Below, one piece after another: positions 59,564 to 64,000 of a DNA stretch of 64,000 nucleotides. Position 1 is the first letter of the stretch, and every line of letters begins with the position of its first letter. A model generated the notes under the pieces. That model made no database searches, was not told where the DNA came from, and worked only from the letters and a program-made list of their open reading frames with translations. This DNA comes from Muriicola sp041358175 (GTDB lineage: Bacteria > Bacteroidota > Bacteroidia > Flavobacteriales > Flavobacteriaceae): assembly GCF_041358175.1 (NCBI RefSeq), contig NZ_JBGKBE010000002.1:124001-188000 (forward strand), read 5' to 3'. The position numbers and the translations under genes were made by a program.

Positions 59564-62221
59564 ATGGAGGAACATGAAGATGGGCAATTAGGGAAAGAGG
59601 AGAGCCAGGAAGGACAACAAGAGGCGCTTACCAGGGTCACTGGCATGTACAAGGATTGGTTTCTCGACTACGCTTCTTACGTCATACTGGAAAGAGCAGT
59701 TCCCGCCATCGAAGACGGATTTAAGCCCGTGCAGCGCAGAATTATGCATGCATTGAAGGAGTTGGATGACGGGCGTTATAATAAAGTAGCCAATGTTGTA
59801 GGTCATACTATGCAATATCATCCTCACGGGGATGCGAGTATTGCCGATGCCATGGTGCAAATCGGCCAAAAGGACCTGCTGATAGACACCCAGGGAAACT
59901 GGGGGAATATACTTACCGGAGACGGGGCTGCGGCTTCGCGCTATATTGAAGCCCGTCTTTCCAAATTTGCCCTTGATGTAGTTTTTAGTCCGAAAATTAC
60001 CGAATGGCAGTTGTCCTATGACGGAAGAAAAAAGGAGCCTGTAAATCTGCCAGTAAAATTCCCGTTGCTGCTTGCACAGGGCGCCGAGGGGATTGCTGTG
60101 GGTCTTTCCACCAAGATATTGCCCCATAACTTTAACGAGCTTATCGACGCTTCCATCAAACATCTGAAAGGACAGCGATTTAAACTTTATCCCGACTTTC
60201 CAACGGCGGGGATCATTGATATTACCAATTACAATGACGGATTGAGAGGGGGGAAGATTCGCATGAGGGCAAGGATTTCCCAGCTCGATAAAAACACCCT
60301 TGTTATCAATGAGATCCCTTATGGAACCAATACTTCCTCCCTGATTGATTCTATTCTAAAAGCGAATGATAAGGGGAAGATCAAGATTAAAAAGATTGAA
60401 GACAATACCGCTGCAGATGTTGAAATACTAATTCATCTGCCCGGAGGGATTTCCCCTGACAAGACTATAGATGCCTTGTACGCCTTTACGGCCTGCGAGA
60501 GTTCCATCTCGCCATTAGGATGTATCATTGAAGATAATAAGCCTTTGTTTATTGGGGTGCAGGAGATGTTGGAGCGTTCTACTGAGCACACAGTTGAATT
60601 GCTCAAGGCCGAGTTGGAAATCCAACTGGGAGAACTCGAGGAACAATGGCATTTCGCTTCTCTGGAAAGAATTTTTATTGAAAATCGTATCTATCGCGAT
60701 ATTGAAGAGGAAGAAACCTGGGAAGGTGTAATCAAAGCGATCGATAAAGGACTAAAACCTCATATAGCGAATTTAAAAAGAGCAGTTACCGAAGAGGATA
60801 TTGTAAGGCTTACGGAAATCAGGATTAAGAGGATCTCCAAATTTGACATCGATAAGGCCCAGCAACTGATTGAAAGCCTAGAAGAAAAGATTGCTCAGAC
60901 AAAGAATCATCTGGCCAACCTGGTTGAATATGCCATAGATTATTTTAAAGAGCTGAAGAGCAAATACGGCAAAGGACGGGAGCGCAAGTCTGAGATCAGA
61001 ATCTTCGACGAAATTGAGGCTACCAAGGTGGTTATTCGGAATACTAAACTCTATGTAAACAGGGAAGAAGGTTTTATCGGCACCTCCCTAAAAAGAGATG
61101 AATACGTCACAGACTGTAGCGACATAGACGACATTATCGTCTTTACAAAAAGTGGCAGTATGATGGTCACTAAAGTCGACAGTAAGACCTTTGTGGAAAA
61201 GAACATTATCCACGTAGCGGTCTTTAAGAAAAAGGACAAGCGCACAACGTATAATATGATCTATAAGGACGGCAGAGGCGGAGCCAGCTATGTGAAGCGG
61301 TTTAATGTGACCTCTGTAACCCGGGATAAGATGTATGATCTAACTGCAGGGAAGGCGCAATCTGAGGTACTTTACTTTACGGCAAACCCCAATGGCGAAG
61401 CAGAAGTAGTCACTGTGAACTTACGCCAGGCCGGGAGTATCAAAAAGCTAAAATGGGATCTTGATTTTGCCGATGTGTTGATCAAAGGGAGAGGCTCTAA
61501 AGGAAATATAGTAACCAAATATTCTATCAAAAGGATAGAGCTGAAAGAAAAAGGTCTTTCAACACTCAAGCCGAGAAAAATCTGGTTTGACGACACAATT
61601 CAGCGCCTCAACGTCGATGGCCGTGGAGAATTGCTGGGCGAATTTACAAGTGAAGACAGATTGCTGATGATCAGTCAGAAAGGGGTAGTAAAAACTGCAA
61701 TCCCCGACCTGATTATGAGGTTTGATGACGATATGATTGTGTTGGAGAAATGGATCCCCCAGAAACCCTTGTCTGCTATTTATTGGGAAGGGGAGAAGGA
61801 ATTGTTTTATGTTAAGCGTTTTCTGATCGATAACCCTGATAAAGAGGAGGTAATCATTAGCAGCCATCCAAAATCTTATCTCGAAAAAGTATTTACAGAT
61901 TACCGTCCTGTGGCTGAAGTGGTATTCGCAAAAAAGAGAGGACAGGAGCGTAAAGACAATATGCAGGTTGATTTAGAGGACTTCATTGATATCAAAGGCA
62001 TCACTGCTATGGGAAATCAGCTTACCAAAGAAAAAGTCCTGGAAATCAATGCTAAAGATCCTTTGCCTTATGAAGAACCCGAGAAACACGATCCTGTGGA
62101 TATTGAGGTAGTAGATGAGGAAAATGTAGAAGTCGTTCCGGACCCGGACAAATCCCCTAAAAAGAAATCGGAGGGTAAAAAAGGCACCAAGGATGAGGAG
62201 GGGCAAACAAAGCTCTTCTGA
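59564..62221 (+). CDS. parC: DNA topoisomerase IV subunit A
   Basis: ParC is the DNA-cleaving subunit. The 885-residue protein has the catalytic tyrosine Y127 in AASRYIEARLSKFA, preceded by HPHGDASIADAMVQIGQ, and a C-terminal beta-pinwheel region with poor GyrA-box conservation, which supports ParC over GyrA. The tail is Lys/Asp-rich (KKKSEGKKGTKDEEGQTKLF). An AGGAG about 9 bases before the ATG is a rare good ribosome-binding site here. It forms an operon with parE. Confidence 0.96.
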   Translation: MEEHEDGQLGKEESQEGQQEALTRVTGMYKDWFLDYASYVILERAVPAIEDGFKPVQRRIMHALKELDDGRYNKVANVVGHTMQYHPHGDASIADAMVQIGQKDLLIDTQGNWGNILTGDGAAASRYIEARLSKFALDVVFSPKITEWQLSYDGRKKEPVNLPVKFPLLLAQGAEGIAVGLSTKILPHNFNELIDASIKHLKGQRFKLYPDFPTAGIIDITNYNDGLRGGKIRMRARISQLDKNTLVINEIPYGTNTSSLIDSILKANDKGKIKIKKIEDNTAADVEILIHLPGGISPDKTIDALYAFTACESSISPLGCIIEDNKPLFIGVQEMLERSTEHTVELLKAELEIQLGELEEQWHFASLERIFIENRIYRDIEEEETWEGVIKAIDKGLKPHIANLKRAVTEEDIVRLTEIRIKRISKFDIDKAQQLIESLEEKIAQTKNHLANLVEYAIDYFKELKSKYGKGRERKSEIRIFDEIEATKVVIRNTKLYVNREEGFIGTSLKRDEYVTDCSDIDDIIVFTKSGSMMVTKVDSKTFVEKNIIHVAVFKKKDKRTTYNMIYKDGRGGASYVKRFNVTSVTRDKMYDLTAGKAQSEVLYFTANPNGEAEVVTVNLRQAGSIKKLKWDLDFADVLIKGRGSKGNIVTKYSIKRIELKEKGLSTLKPRKIWFDDTIQRLNVDGRGELLGEFTSEDRLLMISQKGVVKTAIPDLIMRFDDDMIVLEKWIPQKPLSAIYWEGEKELFYVKRFLIDNPDKEEVIISSHPKSYLEKVFTDYRPVAEVVFAKKRGQERKDNMQVDLEDFIDIKGITAMGNQLTKEKVLEINAKDPLPYEEPEKHDPVDIEVVDEENVEVVPDPDKSPKKKSEGKKGTKDEEGQTKLF

Positions 62222-62268
62222 TACCACAGCCCGATTGAGGAGATTGCCTGAATACAGGTGCTTCCGGC

Positions 62269-63093
62269 CTACATTACTTCCTCTTCGTCTTCCCTATCTT
62301 CAATGATCTCTTCTTTCTTTCTGTATTTCATATTCAGAAATTCTACAAGAAGGGAAAAGGATATAGCAAAATACAGATACCCTTTCGGAATCGACCCGAT
62401 CTCTGAGCCAAAGAAACTGGCGTGACTCAGGTGAGCAGCTTCTGCAATCAGCATAAAACCTATCAGAATGAGGAATGATAAGGCAAGGAGCTGCATAGAG
62501 GGGTGTTTGTTGATAAAAACCCGGATAGCATTGGCAAACACGATCATAATGATAATAGAGATGACCACCGCAATAATCATGAGAATTAAGGCGTCGTTGG
62601 GGTGATCACCAATCCCGCTTGTCATTCCAACTGCTGTTAGTATAGAATCTATGGAGAAGATGAAATCAATGATCAGGATCTGAAATAATGCCTTGGGCAG
62701 TGTAGTGATATTTTTCGATTTAAGTTCCTCCTCATCGTGTTCAGGCAACTCTACCTTTTCGTGAATTTCTGAAGTGCTTTTATAGAGCAGGAAAAGTCCG
62801 CCTAACAGCAATATAAGGGCCTGACCACTAATGCCTGCGGTAAACCATGAACTTTCGATATAGTAAAAGGGATTCTTAAGGCCTATCAGCAGGGAAACAG
62901 CAAAAAGCAGGACAATTCGTTGTACCATGGCCAGGACTAAACCCCAGAAAGTAGCTTTTTTCTGTTCTTGTTCGGGAAGTTTGTTGGCTGCGATAGAAAT
63001 AAAGACAATATTGTCAATACCGAGGATGATTTCAAGGAACGTAAGGGTTAGCAGGGCAACCCATGCATCCGGACTCGTGAGAATATCAAACAT
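62269..63093 (-). CDS. TerC-family membrane protein
   Basis: The 274-residue protein has seven to eight membrane helices with the family motif LEIILGIDNIVFISI and a second acidic segment (LIIDFIFSIDSILTAVGM). A His/Glu-rich cytosolic loop carries EIHEKVELPEHDEEELKSKN. TerC/Alx proteins are linked to manganese efflux and metal loading of secreted proteins in some bacteria. The acidic tail DREDEEEVM is unusual only in charge. It is two bases downstream of a lipoprotein gene in one operon. Confidence 0.92.
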   Translation of the reverse strand: MFDILTSPDAWVALLTLTFLEIILGIDNIVFISIAANKLPEQEQKKATFWGLVLAMVQRIVLLFAVSLLIGLKNPFYYIESSWFTAGISGQALILLLGGLFLLYKSTSEIHEKVELPEHDEEELKSKNITTLPKALFQILIIDFIFSIDSILTAVGMTSGIGDHPNDALILMIIAVVISIIIMIVFANAIRVFINKHPSMQLLALSFLILIGFMLIAEAAHLSHASFFGSEIGSIPKGYLYFAISFSLLVEFLNMKYRKKEEIIEDREDEEEVM

Positions 63094-63095
63094 AA

Positions 63096-63473
63096 TCAGT
63101 TTACTTTGATAGCTGTCCCCTTCGATTTGTTAGAACTGCCCACCAGCCCGTATTCGAAGGTATAGGAACTGTCAGTTGTCGTCAGGATTTTCATGTGGAT
63201 TGATTTTTCCTCAGCGGCATCCCGTGGCCTTAATTTCTTTACAATATACTCGCAGTCATTGATCCATCGGACGGAAGAAGTATCTGCTTTTCCCTCAAAG
63301 TAATCAATTTCCTGATTATTATACCTTTCAAATGTAGTAGTTTGTTCTTTCCCATCGATAATTGCAGTAAAACGAAATGTACCCTCTTTAAATGCTTTGC
63401 AATCTCTCGGGGGATTGTAACAACTTGTGCCCATAATTAGGAGCAGGAGCAATAAATACCTGGTATTAAGCAT
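63096..63473 (-). CDS. Small lipoprotein of unknown function (misnamed topoisomerase IV in some annotations)
   Basis: The 125-residue protein has a lipobox (LLLIMGTSC) and a small beta domain with GTFRFTAIIDGKEQTTTF, SSVRWINDCEYIVKKLR and IHMKILTTTDSSYTFEYGLV. I recall this family being labelled DNA topoisomerase IV, probably only because it lies next to parEC; nothing in the sequence supports that. The ATG at 63473 puts the lipobox in the right place; the frame also has an ATG nine codons earlier. It precedes terC by two bases. Confidence 0.8.
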   Translation of the reverse strand: MLNTRYLLLLLLIMGTSCYNPPRDCKAFKEGTFRFTAIIDGKEQTTTFERYNNQEIDYFEGKADTSSVRWINDCEYIVKKLRPRDAAEEKSIHMKILTTTDSSYTFEYGLVGSSNKSKGTAIKVN

Positions 63474-63530
63474 GCCTGCAAAATAACGAATTATAAGCAT
63501 TATGACCAAGTTGAAAAGCGACAGATACCA

Positions 63531-63896
63531 TTAGCTGTCCGGCAATTGATCAAAAGCCTCAAAGCTGCCATCCTCATAGAGCACGAGAATTTTTTTTATC
63601 TGCTTTTTTACAGATTGATCTGTTGTGTGGGTTTGTTTATCAGAACGAGCAGATTTTTCGCTTTTAACCTGGGCAGGAAAATTTCCTTTACCGTTCAGTA
63701 ACCAGTATAAATTTACTTCGGGGTAGGACCGAACCACCTTCATTACAAACTCCAGACTTGGTTTGTTTCTCCCTGTCAGGAGATGAGAAATACTAGAGCG
63801 CTGTACCCCGATCTTATCTGCAAATGCCGCTGCAGAAAGGTTGTAAAAGTCGAGCACTTTTTCAAGTCGCACTATAAATTCCTCACTGTTTACCAT
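63531..63896 (-). CDS. XRE-family transcriptional regulator
   Basis: The 121-residue protein has a helix-turn-helix in residues about 8-62: FIVRLEKVLDFYNLSAAAFA, then DKIGVQRSSISHLLTGRNKP, of the Cro/CI type. A polar linker and a C-terminal KKILVLYEDGSFEAFDQLPD segment follow, with no sensor domain that I recognise. It lies 57 bases upstream of the lipoprotein-terC pair and may regulate it. The 104 bases from its start to the window edge are very AT rich and hold no other gene. Confidence 0.88.
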   Translation of the reverse strand: MVNSEEFIVRLEKVLDFYNLSAAAFADKIGVQRSSISHLLTGRNKPSLEFVMKVVRSYPEVNLYWLLNGKGNFPAQVKSEKSARSDKQTHTTDQSVKKQIKKILVLYEDGSFEAFDQLPDS

Positions 63897-64000
63897 TGTA
63901 TACTCTGCGTTTCCAGTTCTTGTTAAATATTAATAATAATAAAGATAAAATTGGTTGAAAAATATAAATATTTACATTAAATAATAACAATCAATATACT

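Noticed and set aside
1..64000. tRNA, rRNA, CRISPR, insertion-sequence or prophage features
   Set aside because: I found no direct-repeat array, transposase, integrase or recognisable structural RNA; intergenic gaps are short and mostly explained by promoters and terminators.

Overview
The window is chromosomal DNA from a member of the Bacteroidota, very probably a marine Flavobacteriaceae species. The evidence is promoter-like TAnnTTTG boxes close upstream of many genes, very weak Shine-Dalgarno signals, a SusC/TonB-type receptor, and family-specific genes (DUF4834, TIGR02757, YfhO, alpha-E/ATP-grasp/transglutaminase). I cannot assign a genus. I see no rRNA, tRNA, CRISPR array, insertion sequence, prophage or plasmid gene. 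Coding density is high and most genes are core or clade-core.

Layout. 1-7.5 kb (minus strand): the start of a TonB-dependent receptor with a small exported protein, an ArsC-like reductase, prfB with its programmed +1 frameshift, and a three-gene alpha-E / circularly permuted ATP-grasp / transglutaminase cluster. 7.7-18.9 kb: a zinc metalloprotease, threonine aldolase, YegP-like and YbaB proteins, an oligopeptidase B-like lipoprotein, then a cysteine-synthase-like gene, an AONS/SPT-like gene and a GNAT-like gene that together look like sulfonolipid (capnine) synthesis. 18.9-24.4 kb: a DUF4834 protein and a translationally coupled YfhO / glycosyltransferase / flippase operon. 24.5-28.7 kb: an Arg/Ser-rich repeat protein and uvrA. 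28.8-30.9 kb: a tandemly duplicated module, each copy made of an ECF-type sigma factor, a conserved leader and a 47-codon microprotein gene, ending in an intrinsic terminator.

30.9-45 kb: an endonuclease III without its Fe-S cluster cysteines, bcp, a conserved unknown, an MBL-fold hydrolase, an esterase, a dihydroorotase homologue that has lost its metal ligands, a BatA/vWA protein, GT2, SGNH hydrolase, S10 peptidase and a Gfo/Idh/MocA oxidoreductase. 45-56 kb: TIGR02757, CPBP protease, lolD, folE, small membrane and lipoproteins, DUF937, serA, serC, an acyl-CoA reductase, a dicluster ferredoxin and an arginase-family hydrolase. 56-64 kb: ychF, parE and parC, TerC, a small lipoprotein and an XRE regulator.

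The most unusual item is the duplicated sigma/microprotein module. The two sigma factors are about three quarters identical. Each is followed after 67-69 nt by a 47-residue ORF, and these two ORFs are gapless homologues sharing a central FLLxYSK motif. Neither small gene is long enough to be called by usual ORF cut-offs. Their role (anti-sigma factor, co-regulator or regulatory peptide) is unknown.
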